Source: Macellibacteroides fermentans (GTDB taxonomy: Bacteria > Bacteroidota > Bacteroidia > Bacteroidales > Tannerellaceae). Taken from it: a stretch of DNA of 64,000 nt. A program made the position numbers and the translations under genes. Below the pieces are notes generated by a model. It saw only the letters and a program-made list of their open reading frames with translations, ran no database searches and was not told where the DNA came from. Position 1 is the first letter of the stretch; every line of letters starts with the position of its first letter. Shown here one piece after another: positions 54,266 to 63,850 of the stretch. Where the stretch lies: positions 310,001 through 374,000 of the forward strand of contig NZ_JACCCY010000003.1 of NCBI RefSeq assembly GCF_013409575.1, in the 5' to 3' direction.

Positions 54266-54955
54266 TTAACTTTGATTTTTTTCCAATTCAAGAATTGCCG
54301 GAGTAAACAGATAATCTTCCACTTTACTATGTGAAGCCAAATCCTGTTCGCAAGCAAAAATATCGAATAATACACTGTTAAGTAAATTACCACCTTCAGC
54401 TGGATAATATTTAATAATCAGGTTTTTTAGTTCAATAATCTTCATCTCGATCTGGTCGTGCCTTTTCTTGAAAATGGAAATATTATACCGGCTGTCTTTT
54501 TCACCTTTTAACAGTCCCTTTACGTAAGGGAAAACAACCTTCTCTTCGTATTGCATGTGCTTAAAGACCTCTTCTGCATATTCATCAAAAAAGCGAATTA
54601 TGACAAAGGCAACATCTTTTGGGCAGTTATGGATCGCATTCACCAGCTTTTCGCGGATATTAGGCAGTCTGAAATCAAGAAAATAGGTATGAGAATTCTG
54701 TAAATAAGATATCAGCGCCTCCATTGAAAAGCAATCAGACAGGATAGGGGTATCGTGTGAATCGTCCGATAAGAAATTTACCACCGTAAGAAACGTGCAG
54801 GCATCAACATGGTGCATCTTGCAGACCTCTTTTACATTCTTTTCTCCAAACCCAAGAGGAATCCCAAAACGGCTCATCACCAACAGCATGGGGTAATTAT
54901 CACCTATCAGGTCACTCATCTTATCAGTCTCTCTATATTTTCCTTTCCTGTACAT
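54266..54955 (-). CDS. hemerythrin domain protein
   Basis: 229 residues. The metal ligands of a four-helix hemerythrin fold are visible: HTYFLDFRLPNIRE, FDEYAEEVFKHMQYEEKVVF (HxxxE) and HDQIE. The C-terminus has LASHSKVEDYLF. Resembles RIC/YtfE-like di-iron proteins that sense or handle nitric oxide or oxygen. Its pairing with a LuxR-type regulator suggests a gas- or redox-responsive switch, by inference. Confidence 0.82.
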   Translation of the reverse strand: MYRKGKYRETDKMSDLIGDNYPMLLVMSRFGIPLGFGEKNVKEVCKMHHVDACTFLTVVNFLSDDSHDTPILSDCFSMEALISYLQNSHTYFLDFRLPNIREKLVNAIHNCPKDVAFVIIRFFDEYAEEVFKHMQYEEKVVFPYVKGLLKGEKDSRYNISIFKKRHDQIEMKIIELKNLIIKYYPAEGGNLLNSVLFDIFACEQDLASHSKVEDYLFTPAILELEKNQS

Positions 54956-55202
54956 AAATCAATCGTTTGTAAAATTCTAATTTCAAATATACTTCTTTTT
55001 CCTTTTATTCAACTATACAACAAAGAAGAAGGAATTTATTTTACACAAATAGTTCAGTATTTCAATTTATTCACAAATGAACTGAATAATATCCAATAAA
55101 CAGCATCCTTTGGGAAACAGATTTACTGCATATCCCTCAATCTAGGTATCACACAAAAAAATATACATATAGATAGGTATTGCATCAGCTATCTGGTCAG
55201 CC
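54956..55202. other. AT-rich intergenic region upstream of the hemerythrin gene
   Basis: No ORF with support. A promoter for the minus-strand hemerythrin operon must lie here, but I could not place it with confidence. Confidence 0.35.
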
Positions 55203-55355
55203 TATCTTTGTCTATATAATTTAGACACTGTAATTGCTATATCAGTAACTTGCTAATTATATAAGCATATAAGATAATGATGAGAACAAGATGTTTTTCT
55301 ATTAGTTGATCTTGTTAAAAGAAAAGCTTTTCTGTGAAGAAAGGCTCTTTTTTTG
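55203..55355 (+). ncRNA. candidate small RNA with own promoter and terminator
   Basis: A -7 box TATCTTTG (55203-55210) with ATTG 20 bases upstream would start a transcript near 55217. A perfect stem AACAAGAT/ATCTTGTT (55285-55316) follows. A second, imperfect hairpin around 55321-55350 ends in T7 (55349-55355), a likely terminator. The sensor-kinase gene has its own promoter downstream, so this is better read as an RNA of about 140 nucleotides than as its leader. No known RNA family was recognised. Confidence 0.45.
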
Positions 55356-55406
55356 TCTACACGAAACCGTTATCCACACAACCTTATATTTTCAGCACCG
55401 GATGAC

Positions 55407-55436
55407 ATTGAAAAATCTAATTATTCTTTATATTTG
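55407..55436 (+). promoter_or_regulatory. promoter of the hybrid sensor kinase
   Basis: ATTG (55407-55410) and TATATTTG (55429-55436), 18 bases apart; 43 bases before the ATG. Confidence 0.6.
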
Positions 55437-55478
55437 TCCGGAGAAGTAATCTGACTGATAAGCAATCTGTTCCCTGAA

Positions 55479-58148
55479 ATGAAAAATTATCTGCCTCCCT
55501 TGCATACGATTCTCTTATTCCTGCGTGTCTTTATATTGTGTATAGGGATAGCCATTCCTTTTCAATCATTTGCAAAGGCAGAAAATCCGATTCTAATTAT
55601 CAGCTCTTATAACCCTGATACCCGGAATACAACGCAATGTATCACCACCTTTGCTGATGCCTACCACAAACTTGGCGGCAAGCAGCAGATTGTTATTGAA
55701 AACATGAACTGCAAAAGCCTGCCAGAGGCTAATAGCTGGAAAAGCCGGATGACTGGAATTCTTTCTAAATACAGCGAAGAGAATAAGCCATCCGCAATCG
55801 TAATCCTGGGGCAGGAAGCCTGGGCATCGTATCTATCTGTAAATCCTTCCGAATTCAGGGAAACTCCATTGGTCTGCGGAATGGTTAGCAGTAACACCCT
55901 CTTGCTTCCCGACTCCATCCCTTCCGTAAACATTTGGGAACCCGAAGCTTTTTATATTGATAAACTCGAGCATAGCCAGCCCATACACGGCATCTTTTAC
56001 GAATACAATATTGAAAAGAATATTGACCTGATAAAAAGACTGTATCCGGAAACTAAAAACATAGCATTGGTTACAGATAACAGCTTTGGAGGCCTGGCAC
56101 TCCAATCCATCGTAGTTCAGGAATTCAAAAAACATCCGGAACTGACATTGATCAGACTAGACGGGCGAAAAAACAATATATACGAGATAAGTAAACAAAT
56201 ACAGGAGTTTCCACCCAACACCGCCATCCTGTTAGGAACCTGGCGGGTAGACATAAGTGAAGGTTACTATATAGGGAATGCAACTTACAGCATGATGTCT
56301 GCCAATCCTCACATTCCGGCCTTCACAATCACATCAGTGGGACTCGGACATTGGGCAATGGGCGGACATATTCCTCAATATCGTAATCAGGGGGCAGATC
56401 TTGCACAAGAAGTCATGCAGACTCTTAGCCGTAAGAATACGGATAATGAATTAAAGAAGATTACCATTCCCAATATATACAAATTTGAGGTAAATAAACT
56501 GAAGGAGATGAATATCTCCCGAGAGGTTTTACCCGAGTTTTCTGTATTTGAAGGAGAAAGCATATCTCCTCTCATCCGCTATAAATATGAGATTCTGGTT
56601 GTGATAACCATATTGCTGGTTATATTTTGTTTTACCGGACTCTATTTTTACATTCGGAATAAAAATCTGAAAGATCACTTGCTGGACGTGGAAAAAGACA
56701 ACCTGATCATTCTGAACAACATCAAATCCTCCATTAAGTTTGTAACCCCTCAGTATACCGTTAAATGGAGTAATCAGGTGCCCTTTTACTGCCGTTCTAT
56801 CAATGGCAAGAAATACAGCTGCCTCTCGTCCGGTTCACTCGAAGACTTCTGTCCGAATTGTCCGGTTACCAGAGCCATACATACCAAAGAGATGGCAGAG
56901 GTCACAAACGAATACCAGAAAAAAAAATATGTCCGTATTCTGGCTAATCCGATACTGGATAAAAAAAACAATGTAACCGGCGTAGTGGTGAAGGCCGAAG
57001 ACGTAACAGAACAGAAACGTATCGAGAACGAACTTCGCGAAGCTAAAGAACATGCAGAAGAGTCGGATCGCTTAAAGTCAGCATTTCTAGCCAACATGAG
57101 TCATGAAATACGGACTCCCCTCAATGCCATTGTTGGATTTTCAGGACTTCTCGCCTCGGCAGCAGACCAACAGGACAAAGACGAATACGTGCATATTATA
57201 AACAGCAACAACGAAGTCTTGCTACAACTTATCAACGACATACTCGACTTGGCCAAAATTGAAGCCGGCACGCTCGAGTTTATCAAGACTGAAGTAAATA
57301 TAAATAATCTTCTCTCGGAAATCGAGGGAAGTTACAAGCTGAAAGTTGACCGGCAGGTACAGCTATCCTTTATTGAAAAACAACCGCATTGTATAATTAA
57401 AACAGACAAAAACCGGGTATTGCAGGTTATTACCAATTTCATAAACAATGCTATTAAATTCACCACAGAAGGCAGCATCACCTTTGGCTACAGGGTGTAC
57501 GATAATGAAATTTACTTTTATGTAACCGATACAGGGTGTGGCTTTAGTGAGAAAGAGGCTCAAAAGGTATTTCAACGCTTTGTAAAATTAAACAGTTTCT
57601 CGCAGGGAACGGGACTTGGGCTCTCCATCTGCCAGATGATTGTTGAGCGTTTAGGAGGAACAATCGGTGTAAACTCAGAAAAGGGTAAAGGTTCTACTTT
57701 CTGGTTCACATTACCCTACGAACCTGTTAGGAAAACAGATCCGATCACGATAGCTCCCAAAGCGGCTTCCGAATCAACCGAAAAGAAAAATACGCTGTTG
57801 ATAGCAGAAGATAATGAGAGTAATTTCCGGCTTTATGAAGCAATGCTGAAGCAATACCGCATCTTTCATGCAAAAGACGGAAAAGAAGCTGTAAAGTTTT
57901 TTTCCGAGATAAATCCCGATTTAATTCTGATGGATATAAAAATGCCTGAAATGGATGGCTACGAAGCTGTTAGGATTATCAGGGAAACAGACAATAACAT
58001 CCCTGTAATTGCGGTGACGGCTTTTGCATTTGGAGAGGATGAACAACGCATCCTTGAGAGTGGATTCAATTCATACCTATCCAAACCGATCAAAAAGGAG
58101 GTATTACATAAAACGATTCAGGAGTTGTTACAGCAAAAGGATTTATAA
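55479..58148 (+). CDS. hybrid sensor histidine kinase/response regulator
   Basis: 889 residues. Signal/anchor at 10-32; a periplasmic domain to about 365 that resembles ABC-sugar-binding-like sensor domains; a membrane segment at about 368-392. A PAS-like domain follows with four cysteines (438, 448, 458, 461), then HisKA with His542 in [12 protein letters not shown], HATPase with [17 protein letters not shown] and GTGLGLSI, and a receiver with Asp819 in [11 protein letters not shown]. No HTH is present, so the output goes to another regulator or is phosphotransfer only. The cysteine pattern CX9CX9CX2C could bind metal or sense redox state. Confidence 0.9.
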   Translation: MKNYLPPLHTILLFLRVFILCIGIAIPFQSFAKAENPILIISSYNPDTRNTTQCITTFADAYHKLGGKQQIVIENMNCKSLPEANSWKSRMTGILSKYSEENKPSAIVILGQEAWASYLSVNPSEFRETPLVCGMVSSNTLLLPDSIPSVNIWEPEAFYIDKLEHSQPIHGIFYEYNIEKNIDLIKRLYPETKNIALVTDNSFGGLALQSIVVQEFKKHPELTLIRLDGRKNNIYEISKQIQEFPPNTAILLGTWRVDISEGYYIGNATYSMMSANPHIPAFTITSVGLGHWAMGGHIPQYRNQGADLAQEVMQTLSRKNTDNELKKITIPNIYKFEVNKLKEMNISREVLPEFSVFEGESISPLIRYKYEILVVITILLVIFCFTGLYFYIRNKNLKDHLLDVEKDNLIILNNIKSSIKFVTPQYTVKWSNQVPFYCRSINGKKYSCLSSGSLEDFCPNCPVTRAIHTKEMAEVTNEYQKKKYVRILANPILDKKNNVTGVVVKAEDVTEQKRIENELREAKEHAEESDRLKSAFLANMSHEIRTPLNAIVGFSGLLASAADQQDKDEYVHIINSNNEVLLQLINDILDLAKIEAGTLEFIKTEVNINNLLSEIEGSYKLKVDRQVQLSFIEKQPHCIIKTDKNRVLQVITNFINNAIKFTTEGSITFGYRVYDNEIYFYVTDTGCGFSEKEAQKVFQRFVKLNSFSQGTGLGLSICQMIVERLGGTIGVNSEKGKGSTFWFTLPYEPVRKTDPITIAPKAASESTEKKNTLLIAEDNESNFRLYEAMLKQYRIFHAKDGKEAVKFFSEINPDLILMDIKMPEMDGYEAVRIIRETDNNIPVIAVTAFAFGEDEQRILESGFNSYLSKPIKKEVLHKTIQELLQQKDL

Positions 58149-58155
58149 CGATGAA

Positions 58156-58914
58156 TCAATCCAGATAAATCATCTTTTTAGTCATCCCTCCGTCAACGAC
58201 TACATTCTGTCCATTAATAAAATCGTTTTCAGGAGCACACAAGAAAATACAGGTCCGCGCAATATCATCGGGCGTCCCTACCCTGCCCGAAGGATGCTGC
58301 TTATGATCGGCATCCGACAACATTTCGTAAGCTGTATGCTGAATCCATCCGGGACTTATTGAATTTACAGTGATTGCATATTCGCTGAAAGAGATTGCAA
58401 GCGCATGAGTTAAAGAGACAATCCCTCCTTTAGAGGCAGCATATCCTTCGGAACCCGGCTCACTCATCAGGTAGCGTGTAGAGGCTATATTAACGATACG
58501 TCCGTAGCGTTTCTTTCCCTCCGGCGTATTCCGTTGTACAGCCAACGCCTGCGAGGTGATAAATACGGGTCGCAGATTGGTAGCCAATATCCGGTCAAAC
58601 TGCTCCAACGTTGTTTCTGTGAGAGGAGAAAACTGACTTATCCCCACGTTATTAATGATAATATCCAGGGTACCCCAGCGCTGAAACAATAGATCCATCA
58701 CCCCCAACAGCCGGTTTTCGTCGGTAACATCCACTTTATAAAACAAAACAGTATTGGACAACTCGGAGCTTAACTGGTCGCCTGCCTCTTTATCATAATC
58801 ACAAAAGGCAACTTTGGCTCCGGCCTTTGCAAACATACAGACAATAGCCCGGCCGATGCCTTTAGCTCCACCGGTTACAAAAACATATTTCCCAGCAAAT
58901 CCTTCCATATCCAT
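58156..58914 (-). CDS. SDR family oxidoreductase
   Basis: About 252 residues from the ATG at 58914, two codons before MEGFAGKYVFVTGGAKGIGR; the frame extends to 59010 without support. It has the Rossmann TGGAKGIG motif, NNVG, the catalytic Ser region STRYLM, and YAASKGGIV for Tyr/Lys. The C-terminal ISPGWIQ and DFINGQNVVVDGG are typical of classical SDRs. The substrate is unknown, and no pathway neighbours help. Confidence 0.85.
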   Translation of the reverse strand: MDMEGFAGKYVFVTGGAKGIGRAIVCMFAKAGAKVAFCDYDKEAGDQLSSELSNTVLFYKVDVTDENRLLGVMDLLFQRWGTLDIIINNVGISQFSPLTETTLEQFDRILATNLRPVFITSQALAVQRNTPEGKKRYGRIVNIASTRYLMSEPGSEGYAASKGGIVSLTHALAISFSEYAITVNSISPGWIQHTAYEMLSDADHKQHPSGRVGTPDDIARTCIFLCAPENDFINGQNVVVDGGMTKKMIYLD

Positions 58915-59039
58915 TGTATCGTATCTTGTAGTAAAACAACGGGATAACCCTGTATTGTTTTGTAAAACAGATGAAATAAAAAGCGAAGAGATACCTTTCT
59001 TCAGGTACATCTTCGCTATATATTAGATCTGATTACTTG

Positions 59040-60029
59040 TTAGTAAGCCTTGAAACCTATAATCCGGCGTACATCCTGTATCGTTTTGGCTGCACTTTCG
59101 CGTGCCTTTTCAGCTCCCTGGCGTGCCACCTTCTCCATATAATCCGTATTGGCTGCGATATCAAGGATACGCTCGCGGATAGGAGAACAGAACAGGTTAA
59201 TATCTTCGGCCAGCTGCTTCTTCATATCTCCATATCGAATTTCGCAGTTGGCATACTTTTCGTTGAAATAGTTATATGTATCCTGCGAGGAAACAATCTC
59301 CATCATGGTAAACAGGTTCTCGACAGGCTCCGGCTTCTCACTGTTTGGAACCGTTGGGCCTGCATCGGTAACCGCCTTCATTACCTTCTTCTTAATTGTC
59401 TTCTCATCGTCGATCAGGTAAATTGCGTTTCCTTCTGACTTACCCATCTTTCCTGAACCATCAAGTCCGGGAACTTTCACTGCTTTGTTCGACAAAGAGA
59501 ATGAGGCGGGTTCAGGGAAATAATCCACTCCGTAGAACGTATTGAATCTGCGAGCAAACTTACGGGCCATCTCCATATTCTGCTCCTGGTCTTTTCCAAC
59601 GGGCACCTTAGCTGCCTTATGGATAATAATATCAGAAGCCATCAGCGTTGGATATGTAAGCAACCCGGCATTTACATTTTCCGGCTGTTGACGGGCCTTA
59701 TCCTTGAATGACGTCGTGCGTTCCAACTCTCCCAGATAAGCATTCATATTCAGATAAAGATAGAGCTCCAACACCTCGCGAACATCGCTTTGAACATAAA
59801 TGGTTGCCTTTTCGGGATCAATACCACAAGCCAGGTATTCTGCCAAAATCTTCCTTACACCACTAACAATATTGTCGGGATGCGGATGGGTAGTCAGCGA
59901 ATGCCAGTCTGCGATAAAGAAAAAGCAATTATACTCATTCTGCATCTGCAGAAAACTTTTTACTGCACCGAAATAGTTCCCCAAGTGCAGGTTTCCAGTT
60001 GGCCTGATGCCACTTACTACTGTTTCCAT
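59040..60029 (-). CDS. trpS: tryptophan--tRNA ligase
   Basis: 329 residues. The HIGH-type motif is PTGNLHLGNYFGA and the KMSKS-type motif GKMGKSEGN (near residue 195). The segment ASDIIIHKAAKVPVGKDQEQ is the family's conserved middle. Class I synthetase of normal length. A -7-like box TAACTTTG (60076-60069 on the minus strand) lies 40 bases upstream. Confidence 0.95.
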   Translation of the reverse strand: METVVSGIRPTGNLHLGNYFGAVKSFLQMQNEYNCFFFIADWHSLTTHPHPDNIVSGVRKILAEYLACGIDPEKATIYVQSDVREVLELYLYLNMNAYLGELERTTSFKDKARQQPENVNAGLLTYPTLMASDIIIHKAAKVPVGKDQEQNMEMARKFARRFNTFYGVDYFPEPASFSLSNKAVKVPGLDGSGKMGKSEGNAIYLIDDEKTIKKKVMKAVTDAGPTVPNSEKPEPVENLFTMMEIVSSQDTYNYFNEKYANCEIRYGDMKKQLAEDINLFCSPIRERILDIAANTDYMEKVARQGAEKARESAAKTIQDVRRIIGFKAY

Positions 60030-60106
60030 ATCTTGTTTCTACGTTTTATATTCTTTAAATTCGAAGGGCAAAGTTAGCAAATTTTACAGAGTATTTGTAA
60101 AAAAGG

Positions 60107-60137
60107 TTGACTCATATCCATTAAAGTAATACCTTTG
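60107..60137 (+). promoter_or_regulatory. carB leader promoter
   Basis: TTGA (60107-60110) and TACCTTTG (60130-60137) are 19 bases apart, a near-consensus Bacteroidota promoter. The transcript would start near 60144, about 220 bases before carB. Confidence 0.7.
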
Positions 60138-60162
60138 CAGAAATTTTAGATACAGATAAGAC

Positions 60163-60276
60163 ATGAACGATATAACATACAAGGACAATCCATCCTATTT
60201 TTCGGGTTACCTGTTAGACGATACCGGTCATTTCTTTATTTTTGGAAATATAACTTGTTTATATAGCATGCGTTAG
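60163..60276 (+). CDS. 37-residue leader peptide upstream of carB
   Basis: ATG at 60163, stop TAG at 60274-60276, encoding MNDITYKDNPSYFSGYLLDD then TGHFFIFGNITCLYSMR. It starts about 19 bases into the predicted transcript. The second half is U-rich at the RNA level (TTTCTTTATTTTTGG and similar). The last three codons lie inside the 5' arm of the terminator at 60268. It resembles no carA or other known protein part. Role as a regulatory leader peptide is inferred. Confidence 0.55.
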   Translation: MNDITYKDNPSYFSGYLLDDTGHFFIFGNITCLYSMR

Positions 60277-60301
60277 TTACTTTTACTAACGCATTTTTTT
60301 T
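60268..60301 (+). terminator. attenuator-type intrinsic terminator upstream of carB
   Basis: ATGCGTTAGT (60268-60277) pairs perfectly with ACTAACGCAT (60285-60294) around a 7-base loop, followed by T7. It lies between the only visible promoter and carB, with the leader-peptide stop codon inside its 5' arm. A ribosome reaching that stop would block the hairpin and allow read-through, as in the E. coli pyrBI attenuator. Confidence 0.8.
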
Positions 60302-60362
60302 GTTTTTAAACGAACAGAACATTCTATAATAATATATTCATAAACAAAACAATCCAATTACA

Positions 60363-63300
60363 ATGGCTAAAAGCGGACTAAAAAAAGTAATTGTACTGGG
60401 CTCGGGCGCCCTTAAAATCGGACAGGCAGGCGAATTTGACTACTCAGGTTCACAGGCACTCAAGGCGCTCAAAGAAGAGGGCATCTATACAGTATTGCTG
60501 AACCCAAACATCGCAACAATTCAGACATCCGAAGGTATTGCCGACAAGGTTTACTTTCTGCCTATCACCCCTTATTTTGTGGAAGAGGTTATAAAGAAAG
60601 AGCAACCGGATGGTATTCTGCTGGCTTTCGGGGGACAAACGGCCTTGAATTGCGGAACCGAACTTTACCTGAGCGGTACGTTGGCTAAATACGGTGTACA
60701 GGTTTTAGGTACTTCCGTTGAGGCGATCATGTATACTGAAGACCGCGACCTGTTTGTTAAGAAGTTGGACGAAGTAGAGGTAAAAACTCCGGTTAGTCAG
60801 GCTGTGGAAAGCATGGCGGATGCAGTTGCAGCCGCCTACAAGATAGGATTTCCGGTGATGATACGCTCTGCTTATGCATTGGGAGGAATGGGTAGTGGTA
60901 TTTGCGCCAACGAAACAGAGTTGCGCAACCTAGCGGAAAGTGCTTTTGCCTACTCTAAACAAATTCTGGTGGAAGAATCGCTCAAAGGATGGAAAGAGAT
61001 TGAGTTTGAAGTGATCCGCGACCGTAAAGACCATTGCTTTACTGTAGTAAGCATGGAAAATGTAGACCCTCTGGGTGTTCATACCGGCGAAAGTATCGTG
61101 GTTGCCCCAACCTGTTCGCTTACGGAAGACGAGCTGACCATGCTTAAGGAGATTTCAACCAAGACAATCCGTCACTTGGGTATTGTGGGAGAATGTAACA
61201 TCCAGTATGCGTTCAATTCTTATACGAACGACTACCGTGTAATTGAAGTAAATGCCCGCCTCAGCCGTTCATCGGCACTGGCATCCAAAGCCAGTGGTTA
61301 CCCGCTTGCTTTTGTGGCAGCCAAACTGGCATTAGGCTATAGCCTGGATGAAATAGGCGAGATGGGAACTCCCAATTCTGCTTACAAAGCTCCGGAAGTT
61401 GACTATATGATTGTAAAGATTCCGCGCTGGGACCTTACCAAATTTGAAGGTGTATCGCGTCAGATCGGTTCAAGCATGAAATCTGTGGGTGAAATCATGT
61501 CTATCGGGCAGAGTTTTGAAGAGATCATGCAGAAAGGTCTTCGTATGATCGGACAAGGTATGCATGGTTTTGTAGGCAATAATGATCTGGAGTTCGACGA
61601 CCTGGATGAAGAACTGGCCAACCCTACCGATTTACGTATTTTTGCCATTGCAAAAGCTTTCGAAAAAGGATATACAGTAGATCGCATATACGAATTATCC
61701 AAAATCAACCCATGGTTCCTTAACAAGCTGAAAAATATCGACGATTACCGGAAGGTATTGGAAAGCTACCACAAAATAGAAGAGGTTCCTGCAGAGGTTT
61801 TACGTGAGGCAAAACGATTGGGATTCTCGGATTTCCAGATTGCCCGTTTTGTAGAAAAACCGCAGGGTAACATGGAGAAAGAGAACCTTAAGGTACGTGC
61901 CTGTCGTAAAAAACTGGGTATTCTTCCCAGTGTAAAACGTATCAACACGATTGCGTCTGAACATCCGGACCTTACCAATTACCTGTACCTGACCTACGAC
62001 GGATCTGATCATGCTATCCCTTACTACCCGAACGATAAGAATGTGGTTATCTTAGGATCGGGTGCATACCGTATCGGTAGCTCGGTAGAATTCGACTGGT
62101 GTTCGGTTAATGCGGCACAAACCGCCCGTAACCTTGGCTATAAGTCGATCATGATCAATTACAACCCTGAAACGGTTTCGACGGATTACGACATGTGCGA
62201 CAAGCTATATTTCGACGAACTTTCCATGGAACGTGTATTGGATGTAATCGACCTGGAAACGCCAAGAGGTGTTATTGTATCTGTGGGCGGACAAATCCCC
62301 AACAACCTGGCCATGAAGCTGCACCGACAGAATGTACCTGTATTGGGAACATCGCCGCTTTCAATCGACCGGGCCGAAAATCGTCATAAATTCTCGGCTA
62401 TGCTCGACCACCTGGGTATCGATCAGCCAATCTGGGGTGAGCTGACCAGCGAAGGCGAAATTGATGCCTTTATCGAAAAGGTTGGCTTCCCTGTGCTTAT
62501 CCGTCCTTCGTACGTACTGTCTGGTGCTGCCATGAATGTTTGTCACACCCGCGAGCAAGTTGAGACCTTCCTTAAGCTGGCTGCTAAAGTATCGAAAGAA
62601 TATCCGGTTGTAGTAACCGAATTCCTTCAGGATGCCAAAGAGATAGAATTCGACGCTGTAGCCCAGAACGGCGAAGTAGTTGAATACGCTATCTCGGAAC
62701 ATGTGGAGTTTGCCGGAGTACACTCCGGAGATGCCACACTGGTTTTCCCGGCTCAAAAAATATACTTCGAAACAGCGCGCCGCATTAAGAAGGTAAGTAA
62801 GATGATTGCCAAGGAGCTTAACATCAGCGGACCTTTCAATATCCAGTATCTGGCAAAGAACAACGAGATTAAGGTTATCGAATGTAACCTCCGTGCATCA
62901 CGCAGCTTCCCGTTTGTTTCTAAGGTGCTGAAACGTAACTTTATCGAAACAGCGACCAAGATTATGCTTAACGCACCCTATACCCAACCTGATAAATCGG
63001 CTTTCGATATTGACTGGATCGGGGTAAAGGCCTCTCAGTTCTCCTTCTCGCGTTTGCATAACGCAGACCCGGTGCTGGGTGTGGACATGTCTTCTACCGG
63101 TGAAGTAGGTTGTATCGGCGAAGATTTCGATGAAGCGTTGCTTTCGTCCATGATTGCGGTAGGCAATACCATTCCTCAAAAGAATATCATGGTATCATCT
63201 GGTGGCGTTAAAAGTAAAGTAGACCTGCTTGAACCTTGCAAATTGCTTGATAAAAACGGATACAACCTGTATGCTACTGCAGGAACAGCCAGCTTCCTTC

Positions 63301-63578
63301 GCGATAACGGAGTGAATGTAACCACGGTTTCCTGGCCCGACGAAGAGGGAGAGAACAACGTGATGGAAATGTTTAGTCAGCATGCCTTCGACCTGGTGGT
63401 GAATATCCCCAAAGATCACAGCCGCAGGGAGCTAACCAACGGCTATAAGATCAGACGCGCTGCCATCGATCACAATATTCCGTTGCTTACAAATGCCCGT
63501 CTGGCAGGAGCCTTTATAAAAGCATTTACCAGTATGAAGATGGAAGATATCAAGATAAAGAGCTGGCAGGAATATTAA
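60363..63578 (+). CDS. carB: carbamoyl-phosphate synthase large subunit
   Basis: 1071 residues in the usual duplicated layout: first ATP-grasp half (GSGALKIGQAGEFDYSGSQA; MIRSAYALGGMGSGI), oligomerisation region (about 400-550), second ATP-grasp half (ILGSGAYRIGSSVEFDWCSV; RPSYVLSGAAMNVC) and a C-terminal MGS-like allosteric domain (YATAGTASFLRDNGVNVTTV) that binds UMP/IMP or ornithine in relatives. It makes carbamoyl phosphate for pyrimidines and arginine. The small subunit carA is not adjacent. Expression is probably controlled by the attenuator upstream. Confidence 0.96.
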   Translation: MAKSGLKKVIVLGSGALKIGQAGEFDYSGSQALKALKEEGIYTVLLNPNIATIQTSEGIADKVYFLPITPYFVEEVIKKEQPDGILLAFGGQTALNCGTELYLSGTLAKYGVQVLGTSVEAIMYTEDRDLFVKKLDEVEVKTPVSQAVESMADAVAAAYKIGFPVMIRSAYALGGMGSGICANETELRNLAESAFAYSKQILVEESLKGWKEIEFEVIRDRKDHCFTVVSMENVDPLGVHTGESIVVAPTCSLTEDELTMLKEISTKTIRHLGIVGECNIQYAFNSYTNDYRVIEVNARLSRSSALASKASGYPLAFVAAKLALGYSLDEIGEMGTPNSAYKAPEVDYMIVKIPRWDLTKFEGVSRQIGSSMKSVGEIMSIGQSFEEIMQKGLRMIGQGMHGFVGNNDLEFDDLDEELANPTDLRIFAIAKAFEKGYTVDRIYELSKINPWFLNKLKNIDDYRKVLESYHKIEEVPAEVLREAKRLGFSDFQIARFVEKPQGNMEKENLKVRACRKKLGILPSVKRINTIASEHPDLTNYLYLTYDGSDHAIPYYPNDKNVVILGSGAYRIGSSVEFDWCSVNAAQTARNLGYKSIMINYNPETVSTDYDMCDKLYFDELSMERVLDVIDLETPRGVIVSVGGQIPNNLAMKLHRQNVPVLGTSPLSIDRAENRHKFSAMLDHLGIDQPIWGELTSEGEIDAFIEKVGFPVLIRPSYVLSGAAMNVCHTREQVETFLKLAAKVSKEYPVVVTEFLQDAKEIEFDAVAQNGEVVEYAISEHVEFAGVHSGDATLVFPAQKIYFETARRIKKVSKMIAKELNISGPFNIQYLAKNNEIKVIECNLRASRSFPFVSKVLKRNFIETATKIMLNAPYTQPDKSAFDIDWIGVKASQFSFSRLHNADPVLGVDMSSTGEVGCIGEDFDEALLSSMIAVGNTIPQKNIMVSSGGVKSKVDLLEPCKLLDKNGYNLYATAGTASFLRDNGVNVTTVSWPDEEGENNVMEMFSQHAFDLVVNIPKDHSRRELTNGYKIRRAAIDHNIPLLTNARLAGAFIKAFTSMKMEDIKIKSWQEY

Positions 63579-63603
63579 TAAGCCGGACTTTCATCCAATT
63601 AAA

Positions 63604-63641
63604 AAGGGAGACAATACCGATACGAACGGTTTGTCTCCCTT
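63604..63641 (+). terminator. carB intrinsic terminator
   Basis: AAGGGAGACA (63604-63613) pairs with TGTCTCCCTT (63632-63641), with an inner CCG/CGG pair, followed by ATTTTATT. Confidence 0.85.
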
Positions 63642-63691
63642 ATTTTATTGCTTTACTATAGGAACTTAACAAAATTGCCGGTATAGATCTA

Positions 63692-63781
63692 TTCGTTGGA
63701 CCATGGTTGTTTTTTCGTTGGACCTAGGTCAACATATCGTTGGACCATGGTTGAGATATCGTTGGACCATGGTCCAACGAT
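63692..63781. repeat. second cluster of GTTGGACC palindromic repeats
   Basis: Four head-to-tail units at about 22-bp spacing (63693, 63715, 63737 and 63759) share TCGTTGGACC followed by ATGGT or TAGGT. The last forms a perfect 24-bp palindrome (63758-63781). The unit is the same as at 34153-34245, 29 kb away. It lies between the carB terminator and a convergent gene. Confidence 0.85.
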
Positions 63782-63850
63782 TAGCTGTTCGTTTTGAAAC
63801 CGGTTATACTATACGATTATTCTGCTTAAACAAAAGGGGAACGGTCTAAA

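Noticed and set aside
60163-60276. Remnant of carA upstream of carB
   Set aside because: The 37-residue sequence does not resemble any part of the carbamoyl-phosphate synthase small subunit and has its own start and stop between a promoter and terminator.
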